Shown here: piece by piece, positions 9,861-22,760 of the stretch
Layout: each line of letters begins with the position of its first letter
Position numbering within the stretch: position 1 is the first letter of the stretch
NCBI GenBank assembly: GCA_944470555.2
Contig: OX104134.1
Location: 49,102,691-49,166,690 of the forward strand
DNA: 64,000 nt
Direction: 5' to 3'
Source of the DNA: Heterobilharzia americana
Lineage: Eukaryota > Platyhelminthes > Trematoda > Strigeidida > Schistosomatidae
Program-made: the position numbers and the translations under genes
The notes under the pieces: model-generated
What the model saw: only the letters and a program-made list of their open reading frames with translations
Database searches by the model: none
Told to the model about the DNA's origin: nothing

Positions 9861-12746
9861 ACAAACAGGATAGGATAGCATTGTTCTTGGTACAGAAGAA
9901 AGTAACATATCTCCCACTGAGGGTTATACTGTCCAAAAGTCAACACCGATAACATATATTTCACGATAATATGATAGACTGCAATACACATAGTGAATCT
10001 CTACATCCGATTCAAGCTATGCATAATTAGCTCTTCGTATCAACTGATAGCCAAACAGTGATTGACGATTGATTAGGCTGCACTAGTAATCAAGCGAATA
10101 ATCGTTAGTTTTTTGCTCTCTAATAGTACTCATGATCAATCTAACTCGATCAGTCTACCCTATGATCTGGCCACTCAAATAAAGGCCACAAGATCATGAT
10201 GGCATACGTTTGATGATGACAAGCAACAGATAAATTATAAACTCAGCTGGTGAATCGTCTACCAAAATTTAAGACAAATAGGAAAAGGTTCACTCAAAAG
10301 AGATGATATCACAGAATAAGAGGAAGGGTAGAAAACCAAGTTACCAGGCCTAGAAAGGACAGTTCGCTCCTCTTTTTTTAGACACACAATTCCGGTTTTA
10401 GTTGTTTGACCACTACGGCCCCAGTGAGCTTCAAAAAGTTCAAACTACGCCATACATTTATCACCGTGAAGGATTCAAAGATATTTACTGCATTGTCTAT
10501 ACTTATAAAATGCTCAGTGAATGCATTATTACTGAAAGGACTCGTTTTCCTGAAATGTAGGCTTTTTGATACATGCTCAAAGAATCTCAGGTATGTCTTT
10601 TTCTCTATTCTCTCCACATAACTTCTAGATCAGATGCACATAGACTTTAATAAACAGTTATAGGTGACATGAAAAGGAAACCAACTGACTTTTCATTGCA
10701 CCAAGAAGCATATCATTCTGTAGAGAGAGACTGAACTAGCTAAAAGATGTGTTCTGTTCAATGCAATCTCCAACCTTCTATTGCTTTTTCCTGTGACATC
10801 ATCACCTATGGAGTTGAGTTTGAAAAAGCCTAGCTTCCTACTTGCTATGACTTTCTTTAACTATCTTACATATGCAACGATAAATTTCTGTAGATAACAG
10901 TTGTCACGCAGGATCTTTCCAATTTTCAGCAATTCGTCTTCCAATGTTTTGCTTGATCATCTCCCATTACCTCTATAAGGTAGTTTTTGGACCAGTGCAC
11001 ATTTATAAGAGATTTGGCAGAATCCATTGAAATTTTCTTACAGTCTATTTTAATGTATTCGTTCGATGTAGCGTTTTCTTCTCAAAATAACTCATAAAGA
11101 TATCTACCAACACTGGACACAATAGACTCTTACCCACTGCTACTCCATCAGTTTGGCGGCAAATAGTATTATCAAAAAGAAACTGGACGTCTTTAATGCA
11201 CATTAACAGTAACCATCTGAATTTTAACATCGGCGCCAAGGAAGGAGGGATGTTGACAGATAATATCAACGGTCTCACTATTGGTTACCTTTCTTAACAC
11301 CAAAAAAGCATCATGAACTTATTGGAGATCTTAATTTGATCTACATCTTCAACAAACTGGAATTAATAAGTTATAGTATGTGTAACAAGTCACTGACGCA
11401 TAGGTTATAACTTTTCTGGAAACCAACTAGCGAGGACAGCAATTCATGGATAGCTAAAGTCTCAAGAAAATATTCTGATTTGGTACCTTCTGTGGAAGAC
11501 ACTTGCTAGGCATATGAGATCCTCGAGATTTCAGATCATTGTATGTAGAATTATCAGTCGGTTTCTTTTTTTTAAGAGCTTTTTGAGCATATTTGTGATT
11601 CGATTTTCTGTTGAATCAGTTTTATCTTTATCATTTCTGACTTGAATCTCAAAGGGTTGTTGAAAACCGAATTTATATTGTAGTTATTGTCTACTTAACT
11701 GTTTAAAACAATACCTGTATCTTCATTTAGTTTTAATATAACTATGCTCGCATGATAATAATCGCCACAATAATGACATAACTGAAGTAGCAATAACCAA
11801 TTTATTAACAGATACTTGAGGATCCTAGCTACTCTTAATCAAGTAATACTTATTATCCCCCCTGTACTTAACCCCATGATCGGTCAGAATCACAAGTTTT
11901 GGGCCTTTTGTCAAGGCGTTAAATATTGAATATATGTAAGACTCGTTTTGCTTTGCATTAAACGAAGCCTCTTTTTTCAGGTTTCAGTTCTTTTAGAAGT
12001 CTGTCTGTGTTCACTTTCATTTTAGTTGATGAAACAAGAAGAAAATAAATATTCAAGCCTATCCTATTTTCAGAAAAACAGCCTACATAAACTAAGAATA
12101 ACACTCCATAATTTTCAATTTTTGGTTGTCTCTAGTTATTTAAGAATGATATACATTCAGTGATTATGTGGAAACGAGAGGAAAGAAATTAACTTGATCT
12201 GTTCTATGAACTTCATTCGTAGAATTGAAAAAAAATACATGAGATTAAAAAATATGCTCTAAAATTTCTTCAGCCGTAGTCAAACCTTACTGGTTACAAA
12301 ACTTAAACGAGATTGGGTGGCTGTACACTACAGTGCTCCACAGAACAGTAAACAAGGCGAAATATTTAAGACAGTTCAAGCGACATAATTTCTCAACCTT
12401 TACAATCTAGTTGTGTTTTTCAGATCAAACGTCAAGACTGACAGACCATATGCTCAGAATAAGGGTGATACATTAGCAATAATTGAAGTAATCAGTTAGA
12501 CTTCGTTATTTTACGAAAATCTGCCTTTCTAGACGGAATAATTGTGTACTTAAGTCGATGCTAGGGTGGCTTTTAAGTTCAATCTACAGCGAACTCCTCA
12601 TTATAACAGGGTTTAATAATGAAAACCGAAGGGCATTCTAAGTAATTTCAGAAATCAGAATAGCCCAGATACGAATGATAAGGAAAAGTGGCTAGCAAGT
12701 CTACCCAGTATGACCAGTCCAGTCGCTAAAGAAACTCCAAAGCATA
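9857..12746. repeat. 2.89-kb duplicated block, copy 1
   Basis: The block is colinear, at a constant offset of 51,254 bp, with 61111-64000. The one difference I found is T at 11726 against C at 62980. It contains an antisense Penelope-like element and ends in sequence leading into a family A 5' end. Confidence 0.95.
10330..11430 (-). mobile_element. Penelope-like element, RT to endonuclease remnant
   Basis: Read on the minus strand, 11278-11045 contains CRQTDGVAVGKSLLCPVLVD. This is the reverse transcriptase motif B of Penelope-like elements, whose consensus is RQTDGVAMGSPLSP. The linker follows (DELLKIGKILRDNCY near 10930). At 10617-10378 comes the end of the GIY-YIG domain, with the terminal KQLKPELCV block matching the family's (I)KxLKPxLCVQK. 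The order RT then GIY-YIG is the normal Penelope order. Stops and frame breaks make it inactive. Confidence 0.75.
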
Positions 12747-12759
12747 AACAAAATATAAA
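11431..12759. other. Unassigned part of the duplicated block
   Basis: AT-rich sequence without a recognised frame. It may hold the degraded 5' part of the antisense Penelope-like element or old flanking DNA. Confidence 0.4.
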
Positions 12760-15700
12760 AAATGAAAACAAACTTATTCCTCCCTGGGATCGAAGAGACG
12801 CAATGACGCCGGTTGGTGAAAGCCTTCGGGAAGACCATTGGCCAATGTGTCTTCTCTCGATGAAAACGAAAGTGGGAATTGGGACATGGAATGTCCACAC
12901 AATGTTTGAAACTGGCTGGTGAGGCTGCCCAGATTGCCAAAGAGATGAGAAGATGTGGCATAGAAGTGCTAGGAATCTGCGAAAGCAGACGGAATGGAAG
13001 TGGACTCTCCAAACTCTTAACTGGAGCGTCAATGATCACCCAGACAACAACCATGAGCACACTGAGTTTTGGAGTGCCTATCATGATGTCTCCAACAGCA
13101 CCGAAGGCTCTCATGTGGCGGGAATCAATCTCCTCCTGCAAGATCATGATAGCAAGATTCAACTCAAAAGGAGGGAAAGTTACAATCACACAACGCTACG
13201 CTACGCATCTACAAATAATGCAGACGAAGAGAAGAAGGAGGAATTCTACAGACAACTGCAATCGGTAATGAACAAGACCCCACCCCAGTTGGTGACATCA
13301 AAATTCTAATGGGTGGTGTGACATGAATGCCAAACTGGGAGCCGACACACATGAAGAGAACTCACCATGGGTCGAGAAGCACTTGGTGAAATGAACAAGA
13401 ACGGAGAACTGTTTGCAGACTTCTGCGCATTCAACGATTTGGTGATTGGAGGCGAGGCAGTGTGTACAAACACAAGGATATTCGCAAAGCGACATGGATT
13501 TCACCAGACACTAGGACACACTAGGAATCAGATCGACTTCATCTCAATGTGAAGAAAGTGGAGACGCAGCCTACTGGACACAAGATGAGATCAAGAAGAG
13601 GAGCAGATGTAGGCTCAGACCACTCGCCATCTAGTGCAAGGAGCCTTCAAAGTTAAGTTGAAAGCCTTCAGAGAAGTTGGTGATAGACCACAGTTCAAGT
13701 TCAACACACAGAACAGAAACTGAAGGACGAAACTACAAAGAACATATTCACGTCAACCATCAGAACAAAATGGGAGACATTGAGCAACATCCCTGAAGGA
13801 TCGGGTGTGGAAGAACACTGGAACTCTTTGAAAGAGATGTGGAAGGGAACCTGCATAACCGTGTTAGCAAGGAAGAAGGAGTGGATCTCCACGGACACAT
13901 GGAAGCTGATAGAGCTGGGAGAGGAAGATGGTGAAACAGAAGATGAACCAGTGCAATCAGTGCTGTGCAGTGCAGGGATGAACAACGAAAAGAAGAACTG
14001 AATACAACCTATAAAACACTACATTGGACAAAGAAGTGAAGAAGAGTGCGTGCAAAGACAAAAGACAATTCTACGACACACTGGTAGGTGAAGCAGAACA
14101 GGCTGCAGGTAGAAGAGATCTGACAACATTATATCAAATAACCAGGTCACTATCCGGGAAGAGATCAACACAGATGAAACCAGTGGAAGATAGTGAAGGA
14201 AATTTAATTACAAAAGAGAAGAAACAAAGAAAACGATAGGCTGATCATTTCAAAAAAACTCTTGAATCGACCACACCACCACCTGCAACTCATCCAGAAA
14301 TGCCACCAGCAGCCCAGCCACTGAACTGAAAGTGAACACAAACACTCTGACAAAAGTCGAAGTCCTGAACGCCATAAAGTCGCTGAAAGCCAGGAAAGCT
14401 GCAGCACCAGATGGAATTCCGCCAAAAGCCCTGGAAACAGACACAGAAACATCAGCAGCGGACATGCTCATACCACTATTGCAGAAGTGTGGAGGAAAGA
14501 AAGGTTTCTGCCGGTTGATTGGAAGAAGGGCCACCTTGTCAAACTCCCAAGGAAAGGAGACATAAGTCCTCACAAGAGCTGGCGAGGAATCATGCTCCTG
14601 TCTACACCAAGCAAAATATCAAGCCACATCATACTGGAGAGACTAAACAATGCTCTGGATTCAAAATTACGACCAAAACAAGCTGGTGGTTTCATCAGGA
14701 AGGACAAATCATGTGCGGATCAAATTGCAACGCAACGCTACGCATCATCATAGAACAGAGTATAGAATGGCAGTCAACCCTCTACCTCAAATTCATCGAC
14801 TCTGAAAAGGCATATGGCAGCGTCGAACGAGAAGTAATTTGTCAGGCGGCTGCTTCAACACTACGGTTTCAATGCCACAGACCTTTATCAATCACATTCA
14901 ACAGCTATATGAAGAAGCCACATGCCAAGGGATTCACAATGGAAAGCTCAGTGACGCCTTTGGAGTGAAGACAGGAGTAAGACAAGGCTGCCGCCCACTA
15001 TCACTGATTATCTTCGTGATTGTGGTCGACTGGATCACGCAGCAAACCGTGAAGAGCGAGGAGAGGGGCATACGCTGGTTGGACCGATGAAAAGAGCCTA
15101 GAAGATTTGGATTTCACCGATGATTTATGTCTAATGCCTTGTCACACAAACTCGAAGATCCACAGGCGAAAACCAACAAGTTGGCAGAAGAAGCAGCGAA
15201 GACGAGACTTCCTTCAGGTGGACGTAGAGAAGGCAGAGGTGAAGATACCGAAATAACAACAAGCACCAATCACCATCAACGTGAGAAATACAAAGTAAGT
15301 AGTCTCTTTCACCTACCTAGGCAGCATCGTTTCAACTACAGGCGGCGGCATAGATGAAGATGTCAAAGCCAGAATCGGAAAAGCAAGAGAGGCTTTCATA
15401 AATCTGAAATCACTGTGGAGATCTACTGCACTCCACTCAACATAAAGAACAAGATCCGGATCTTCAACACTAATTCAGTCAAGTCAGTGCTTCTATGTGA
15501 TGGTTGAGGGACTTGGCGTATCACCAAAAGCATTTCCAACAAACTACAGACATTCATCAACAGCTGCCACCTACACTCACTCGATACTGAAGATCAGATA
15601 GCCAGAAAGAATAAATATCAAGGCTCTCTGACTGGCAACGAACCAACCAACAACCTGTCGCCCAACAAATATGCAGAAGAAAAGGGAGATGGATTGGATA

Positions 15701-15957
15701 TACACTGAGGAGACCATTCCAAGATATCATGAGTCAGGTCAGGCCCTCGAGTGGAACCCAAATGTTAAACGACGAGTTGGGCGTCCCAGGTGAGGGTGGC
15801 ATGGAGGAGATCATATGAGGAGGAAATGAAAGCTTGCAGGCAGTTGTGGAGCCAGGTTGAAAAGACTGTAGAGAACAGAGTGCAATGGAGACGTGCAAGT
15901 GAATCCCTATGCCCCACTAGGAACCCAAAGGACAAGTAACAATAATAATAATAATAA
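12760..15957 (+). mobile_element. Family A RTE-clade retrotransposon, degraded copy
   Basis: This copy is near full length. The endonuclease begins at about 12880 (GTWNVHTMFETGW), has ICESR..GSGLSKL nearby and NQIDFIS at about 13530. The linker follows, then reverse transcriptase with PRKGDISPHKSWRGIMLLST (motif 1 region), GVRQGC (motif B, about 14970) and a catalytic FTDD where FADD is expected (about 15115). The C-terminal part runs to 15900 and the element ends with an (AAT)n tail. Names of this clade in schistosomes are SR2 and Perere-3. At least seven frame breaks or stops make it a pseudogene. Its RT half is nearly identical to 20622-22250. Confidence 0.9.
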
Positions 15958-17362
15958 TATGACCTGATATTCCCTATTTTGAGAAACATCAAGTGGGTAC
16001 TTTTAAATAAGTGTAAGCGCAGTAATTTGATTTGTTTGAGATACAGCTCATATTACCGGTATGTAGTTCAGGTGATCCTACTCATCACTTTAGGATCCGA
16101 TGCATTACTGATTTGTAGTCAGAGACTTTATATCTCTCTTAGGGGAATACACCCATCCATTAGTCCATCGATCAACGGGGAAATCCAGCAATCTTCTTTG
16201 ACATTTATGCAAACATCTTAGTCATGTTAATTGAATACTTCAAAGTATATACATCCTTTCGTAAAGTTTTGTCACAAATCAGAATCCTTTCACTTTTCTA
16301 TTTCAAACATCTGTAGAAATGATGGCTTTCTTGGTCAAGATTGATATCATGATAATTATGAAAAAGATGACAGGTTGAAGGAATATCACTTAAGTCAGGT
16401 TAAAAAAAATTTTAGTCCAAGTAAAGAAAGTATATAATGCAACATGATTATCTGCAGCTCACCTGAAAAACCGTATATCGTTACGAAATCTTTAGGCGAA
16501 TATATTTTTGATAATCAAGGTATAATCTTGTCATAGTTGCAAGCGAATTCAAACATAGATGAGAATACTAGTGCCTAAGCTGGTATACAAGAAAATAAAT
16601 GGTCATTATAAGTATTTCTGCAGTTTCAAATTAACAGGACGTCATGATGAATTAAGCTTTCTTCTTAGTGTCATAGGTGAACTTTAATGTGAGAAAATAA
16701 GATGTGGTCAGTTCATGTGAGTTTATTCTTATAGGGACGGATTCTTGGCTCCAATGATAGAAAGTTGGGAAAAACGAATATTAGATATCTTGTTGCATGA
16801 AATATGAGTGCATACCAGTGTACTGAGTATGTCGGTGAGACTTTAAATGAACTTAACAGAACGCACAAAAATGAGCAATTTCAAAAATATTTGCCTTGGG
16901 ATTTTGGGTGAAATCTATTATTTCTACCAGTCACCTGTGTAAATATTATGAGCTAAAAGTGTACTGTATGAGTGCCACAATTTGCTTGATATCCAAAACT
17001 CAATATGCACACTGGTTTGCAATATATCTATTGTTGTCAATGAAAAGATTACCGTCTCAATAGAACTTTTATTAATTACCAAACATACTTTCAAGGTAGG
17101 TGAGTGAACATCAAATAACCATAATTTATGTATAACTCAATTGACGCTACAAGCTGAACTAAAAAGCAAAATCTCACCAAAAAGGGAGGAAATGGTCATA
17201 ACTGCAGTGTACATGCTACTTAAAAATATGGCTTTAACAAGATAGTGAAACAGTATATATTCACTTCATAAAAACATCTTTAAGTATAATTGGAAGAAAG
17301 AGCTCTATAGAGAAAAAGGAAGATATCGCTACGACTGTTTCAAATAAGAATACTTCCTCATG
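15958..17362. other. Region downstream of the Rieske gene
   Basis: No gene recognised. The minus-strand AATAAA at 17073-17068, about 290 bp past the Rieske stop codon, is a possible polyadenylation signal. Confidence 0.4.
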
Positions 17363-17529
17363 TTAACCAACACTAACGGTATTTTCATCCAAGAACTTGT
17401 AGTTAGGTACTTCCAAATTCAGAGGAGCAGGCCCTTTCCTGATGCGACCAGAAGCATCATAATGGCTACCATGACAAGGACAATAGTATCCTCCAGGAAA
17501 ATCACCTGAATGTGCAATTGGGATGCAGC
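17363..17529 (-). CDS. UQCRFS1: Rieske iron-sulfur protein, exon 4 (cluster box 2 and C-terminus)
   Basis: The exon completes the split glycine codon of CTHLG|C and encodes [40 protein letters not shown] and a short tail to a TAA. CPCHGSH is Rieske box 2, which supplies one cysteine and one histidine ligand plus the second disulfide cysteine. The acceptor (TTATTCTGTAG) lies just upstream on the minus strand. Confidence 0.93.
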
Positions 17530-19261
17530 CTACAGAATAAAAGTTCAGTATTTAGAGGGAATGAAGAAAGCATACAACGCATAAATAGAAATTAAATTTG
17601 TAACTGTTACCGTGCAATAACAATACTCTGTTGCTAAGTACTCTTTTTCCTAATTTGGTAAGCGATGTTACGTTTGCTAGTTTGGCCAAAACTGTTATTT
17701 TGCGACGCATAATGCAGCCGACTTAAATGTAAATAATAACGTAGCTAACGAAGCGTTCAGCAACCTTGTACAAATTCGTGTAGTAGGCAATGAGCCACCC
17801 CTCTTGTAGGAAAGCTAATATTACAACCTGGTCGCCCAAACGTCGGTAAAAGCAGCGGAGTTCGTCTACTGTTCTCGTATTACGTCTGACTCTCCGCATT
17901 AACAGTAGACAAGCACACAAGTAGTTTCATTTTGCTATAAGCAAATGAAGGAAACACAACAACGACAGTTAAGTTTTAATCGATGAAGATATCTGTCTTA
18001 AATACCAAAACAATTCCATTTAAACATAGGAAAACATACGATTGTAGAGGAGAAATAATCTTTTAGCAATATTACAAAACGATGCTCTAGTATATTACTT
18101 TGTCTATATATTAGCCTCGCAGCTACTACTAGAATTTTACCACTTTTAATTGAAACAAAATTCATTTGTACATTTCGTATGACCACCAAATGTCAACAAA
18201 TAACGATATAGCAAAACTGTGTATTGAGGCCAGTTTGTCACGCTTAACATTAACAAAGTGAGGATGAATAAACAAAAAAAGGAATGGAAATAACTGCAAC
18301 AGCGGATGTAAGAAAAATAAAAGTGGAAAGCAATGTAAAATATGGGATTTAAGGACAGTGGGGTGTTCTGAATTTAAAAGACGATTCTGTTGTAGATATC
18401 TGCGTAACCTGTGAAGTTTATGTGATTATTAAAGCAACTACCATCATGCGTTCTCAAAACTACCACCTAAGTGTTGTGATCGACGTGCTTTTCCCCCTTA
18501 AATTCCCTACAATTACATATGCACTTCCAGCTTTTCGTAGGAAACTATATAGATCTAGTTTGAATCACGGTTAACGCGCACTACAAATGGGTATCCGGTC
18601 TTCCTAATACTGTACGGTGCCATTTGATCAGGCAATGCCAAAAAAACCTTGATCACTGTGCAGTAAGCGATTACTACGCTGAGATTTATAGATACCCCCA
18701 CAATCAGACCACGTAAGATAATTAACAAAGCCTAAAATATCTGAAACGTATACCATATGGATCCTAAAGAACAAATGGGTAGCTATAGTTATGTTTCAGA
18801 AGTATAGCCAACATTCCTGAATTGGGATTAAGGCTTGGTTAGCAACCAGACAAACACAAAGTAATGAATAATTTTGCACACGAGAGTTTCGAGTGTTACT
18901 ACTAGTGAATGATTACATTTACCCACATTCACATACTATGGAACGGTGTTTTTCTCGTGGGGTACCTGACTTTATCCTACAGCCTAGTAAGCAAATGTTT
19001 GGAGCAGATCCCAAAGAGACTTCCAACTAATTGGTGTTGAGTGCTGTTTTAAGACCCTACTATCAACCGTAGATAACTGTACAGTTAGTGAATAACTTTC
19101 GAACAAATCACTTCCAGACACCAGAACCACTGGCGTTTTTTTTTAGGTACGACTGACTTGTAAAAGGTTACTTTTACATTTGATTTTAATTACAGACACA
19201 CGACGTATTGGAACGTATTCATGTTTGTGGACCATTATGCACAAGAAAACACTGTTCTTAC
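17530..19261 (-). other. Rieske gene intron 3
   Basis: The 1,732-bp intron has a GTAAGA donor at 19261 and an AG acceptor at 17530. No transposon family of this window was recognised inside it. Confidence 0.8.
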
Positions 19262-19564
19262 CCAAATGTGTACAGACTCCTAAGCAAATGAGCCATTTGT
19301 CTTCTTTAACGCGATCCTCATCCCTTTGAGGATGCCTTAAGCTACTCAGTGGAACAGCTCGCTCACGAGCAATTTCCTCCGCAGATCGATGACGGATGAA
19401 GAGTGGTTTATTTCGCCATTTGACTGTGATATTTTTTCCTTCTGGAATGGCAGCCAAGTTAACTTCCGTGGTGGCTTCCGCCATAGTTTTCGCTGAAGGC
19501 CCCAAAGGTTTGATGAACGTTTTGATAGCGTACTTAGCTGATGTAGTAACCATTACACCAGATG
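19262..19564 (-). CDS. UQCRFS1: Rieske iron-sulfur protein, exon 3 (membrane helix end, hinge, box 1)
   Basis: The exon is 303 bp and starts with two bases of a split alanine codon after the acceptor TTTATTATTGTTGTAG. It encodes the second half of the single membrane anchor (ASGVMVTTSAKYAIKTF), the flexible hinge (PSAKTMAEATTEVNLAAIPE), the conserved KPLFIRHRSAEEI block, and GVCTHLG of Rieske box 1. It ends at a GTAAGA donor. An ATG at 19595 continues upstream in frame but lies in the intron, because phase and sequence join this exon to exon 2. Confidence 0.93.
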
Positions 19565-20621
19565 CTACAACAATAATAAAACCAGCCATTGTCATCGATT
19601 TATATCAAACATCATCTGTTTATCAAAACAAATAGGAACAGTTTTCAAGGTTGAGAAAGTGCATGTGGAATAATAGAACAGGACGAAGCACAGATCAATG
19701 ATGCAAAAGATTAAATTCTAAACAGGCATTTACAAAAGTAAACCAACTGGCAAAATTCAGTAAAATACATTAACCAATTTTGTAGTTACCACATTGAGAA
19801 CGGAAACAAAATAATGTCAACTAAATATAAAATGTTGATTGTTTCAAAAGAAATATGACTTGGAAGAATATCGAAAGCGTATGGTTCAGGATGATTTCGT
19901 TGGACTAGTATTATCTTAACAACTTGGCTAAGTAATCGTTTTGCCGCCAAACTAGAAGGCGTAATCAGGGGAAGCTCCATATGAAAATGAAGCTGATAGA
20001 TTTCCTGCAAGTTACCTGAATTGATGTCCCAAAAACCTTTAAATAGTTACTGTATTTCTTGAGTTACGCATTTCAATATCTTTTAAAACCGTGTAAGAGC
20101 GATGAGTCCATGACTAGACAAGAAAACACTTTTCCAGATAGCAGTCTATGCAGAACTTTCTTTTCTGCAACGAACACCTACTAAGTAATGCCGACTAGAA
20201 GCCACTTACGAACTGTTTCACAGGATGTCAGGTAGTGAAAAATGGAAGAGCACCTAATGGTAAAACTGATGCACATTATCGAATACAGAAATATCTTCTG
20301 AAGTAAGTAGCATAACTGTGGTTTGAGTACATGTTAACGCTAATGAGGACAATTAAAAAGCCAAGTAATCGGTTAGGGAAGAAAGAAGGTACTCAGTGAA
20401 TCATGAAATGTGGGCGATGTTTTAAGAAACTATCTTTTGTCCAAGCTTATGTAGTAATTTTAGCCACGCACTAATTCTTCGTGCCTTAGATACCTCAAGA
20501 AAAAATACTGTACCAGTGCTGGCAACCAGAAATGTCAACCTCCTTCACAACTCTACTAGACAATAAGTCCCTTCAGATAATTACCACCTTCCATATCCTT
20601 AGCTTTCACTAACAACCGCAG
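19565..20621 (-). other. Rieske gene intron 2, left part
   Basis: This is the 3' portion of the 4.38-kb intron. No coding sequence was found; a minus-strand frame at 19786-20010 has no family resemblance. Confidence 0.6.
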
Positions 20622-22250
20622 AACTACAAGTGAACACAAACACTCTGACAAAAGTCGAAGTCCTGAACGCCATAAAGTTTCTAACATCCGGGAGAGCAGC
20701 AGCACCAGAAGGAATTCCACCAAAGCCCTGGAAACAGACACAGAAACATCAGCAGCGGACGTGCTCATACCACTATTGCAGAAGTATGGAAGGAAAGAAA
20801 GGTTTCTGCCGGTTGGTTGGAAGAAGGGCCACCTTGTCAAACTCCCAAGGAAAGGAGACATAAGTCCTCACAAGAGCTGGCGAGGAATCATGCTCCTGTC
20901 TACACCAAGCAAAATATCAAGCCACATCATACTGGAGAGACTAAACAATGCTCTGGATTCAAAATTACGACCAAAACAAGCTGGTGGTTTCATCAGGAAG
21001 GACAAATCATGTGCGGATCAAATTGCAACGCAACGCTACGCATCATCATAGAACAGAGTATAGAATGGCAGTCAACCCTCTACCTCAAATTCATCGACTC
21101 TGAAAAGGCATATGGCAGCGTCGAACGAGAAGTAATTTGTCAGGCGGCTGCTTCAACACTACGGTTTCAATGCCACAGACCTTTATCAATCACATTCAAC
21201 AGCTATATGAAGAAGCCACATGCCAAGGGATTCACAATGGAAAGCTCAGTGACGCCTTTGGAGTGAAGACAGGAGTAAGACAAGGCTGCCGCCCACTATC
21301 ACTGATTATCTTCGTGATTGTGGTCGACTGGATCACGCAGCAAACCGTGAAGAGCGAGGAGAGGGGCATACGCTGGTTGGACCGATGAAAAGAGCCTAGA
21401 AGATTTGGATTTCACCGATGATTTATGTCTAATGCCTTGTCACACAAACTCGAAGATCCACAGGCGAAAACCAACAAGTTGGCAGAAGAAGCAGCGAAGA
21501 CGAGACTTCCTTCAGGTGGACGTAGAGAAGGCAGAGGTGAAGATACCGAAATAACAACAAGCACCAATCACCATCAACGTGAGAAATACAAAGTAAGTAG
21601 TCTCTTTCACCTACCTAGGCAGCATCGTTTCAACTACAGGCGGCGGCATAGATGAAGATGTCAAAGCCAGAATCGGAAAAGCAAGAGAGGCTTTCATAAA
21701 TCTGAAATCACTGTGGAGATCTACTGCACTCCACTCAACATAAAGAACAAGATCCGGATCTTCAACACTAATTCAGTCAAGTCAGTGCTTCTATGTGATG
21801 GTTGAGGGACTTGGCGTATCACCAAAAGCATTTCCAACAAACTACAGACATTCATCAACAGCTGCCACCTACACTCACTCGATACTGAAGATCAGATAGC
21901 CAGAAAGAATAAATATCAAGGCTCTCTGACTGGCAACGAACCAACCAACAACCTATCGCCCAACAAATATGCAGAAGAAAAGGGAGATGGATTGGATATA
22001 CACTGAGGAGACCATTCCAAGATATCATGAGTCAGGTCAGGCCCTCGAGTGGAACCCAAATGTTAAACGACGAGTTGGGCGTCCCAGGTGAGGGTAGCAT
22101 GGAGGAGATCATATGAGGAGGAAATGAAAGCTTGCAGGCAGTTGTGGAGCCAGGTTGAAAAGACTGTAGAGAACAGAGTGCAATGGAGACGTGCAAGTGA
22201 ATCCCTATGCCCCACTAGGAACCCAAAGGACAAATGATAATAATAAATAA
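20622..22250 (+). mobile_element. Family A RTE retrotransposon, 5'-truncated copy
   Basis: The copy starts in the linker before the reverse transcriptase and matches 14332-15945 at an offset of 6,298 bp, with the same internal frame breaks and the same FTDD motif. Flanks and the AT-rich tail differ, as expected for an independent insertion. It lies antisense inside Rieske intron 2. The first 130 bp are clearly more diverged than the rest. Confidence 0.9.
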
Positions 22251-22254
22251 TATC

Positions 22255-22760
22255 TTTGGCTCATAGCCTTCTTTCAGGCCTCTCGATTCACATTTCCCCA
22301 TCGTGTTTAATTTTTTCCGTTTTCCAGCTTTTGACAGGGACATGAGCTCACTAAACGGCAGCCTTAGTCTTCCGAAACCTAGCTGCAAAGTACACGTTGG
22401 AGCTTTTCATGTTCGCACCGTCGATCACGCTGGTTAAGAAGCTTCGCTAGCCAAGACTGTGGTTTCCCAGGTCAAGGATGTTTCGCCCGCAATCACCTCG
22501 TTCGGGGTGATGCAACTCCGGGTGAAGTGTTCGACACATCCCAGCACTTCACTACCTAGTTGGGGTCCGCGTGACAACAGAAACCAGTGGTTGAAAACAC
22601 TAGGTGATATGACTCAGAACTGATGTCGGTGGTGCAGATGCATCCTCACACTATGCGCATCATCAATCCGTATTTCGGTATTCTCACATTCTAGTGTGCG
22701 CTACTTTAATGAATGTCTCCCAAATTTCTTCAACTTTCATAATAGTGCATTGCAGCTTGT
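22255..22760 (+). mobile_element. Family B internal-deletion derivative
   Basis: The left part (about 22330-22480) matches the family B 5' coding start around 31610-31730, including a counterpart of the FNVRT endonuclease start. After a short unmatched segment, 22545-22720 matches the extreme 3' end of family B (34545-34660, NQWLETLGDMAQNRSQWRRC). Nearly 2.8 kb of central coding sequence is missing. It lies in Rieske intron 2. Confidence 0.75.

Noticed and set aside
19565..19595. Rieske translation starting at the ATG at 19595
   Set aside because: It would lack the presequence and the VPDF segment. An acceptor at 19565-19566 and in-phase exons 1 and 2 explain the gene better.
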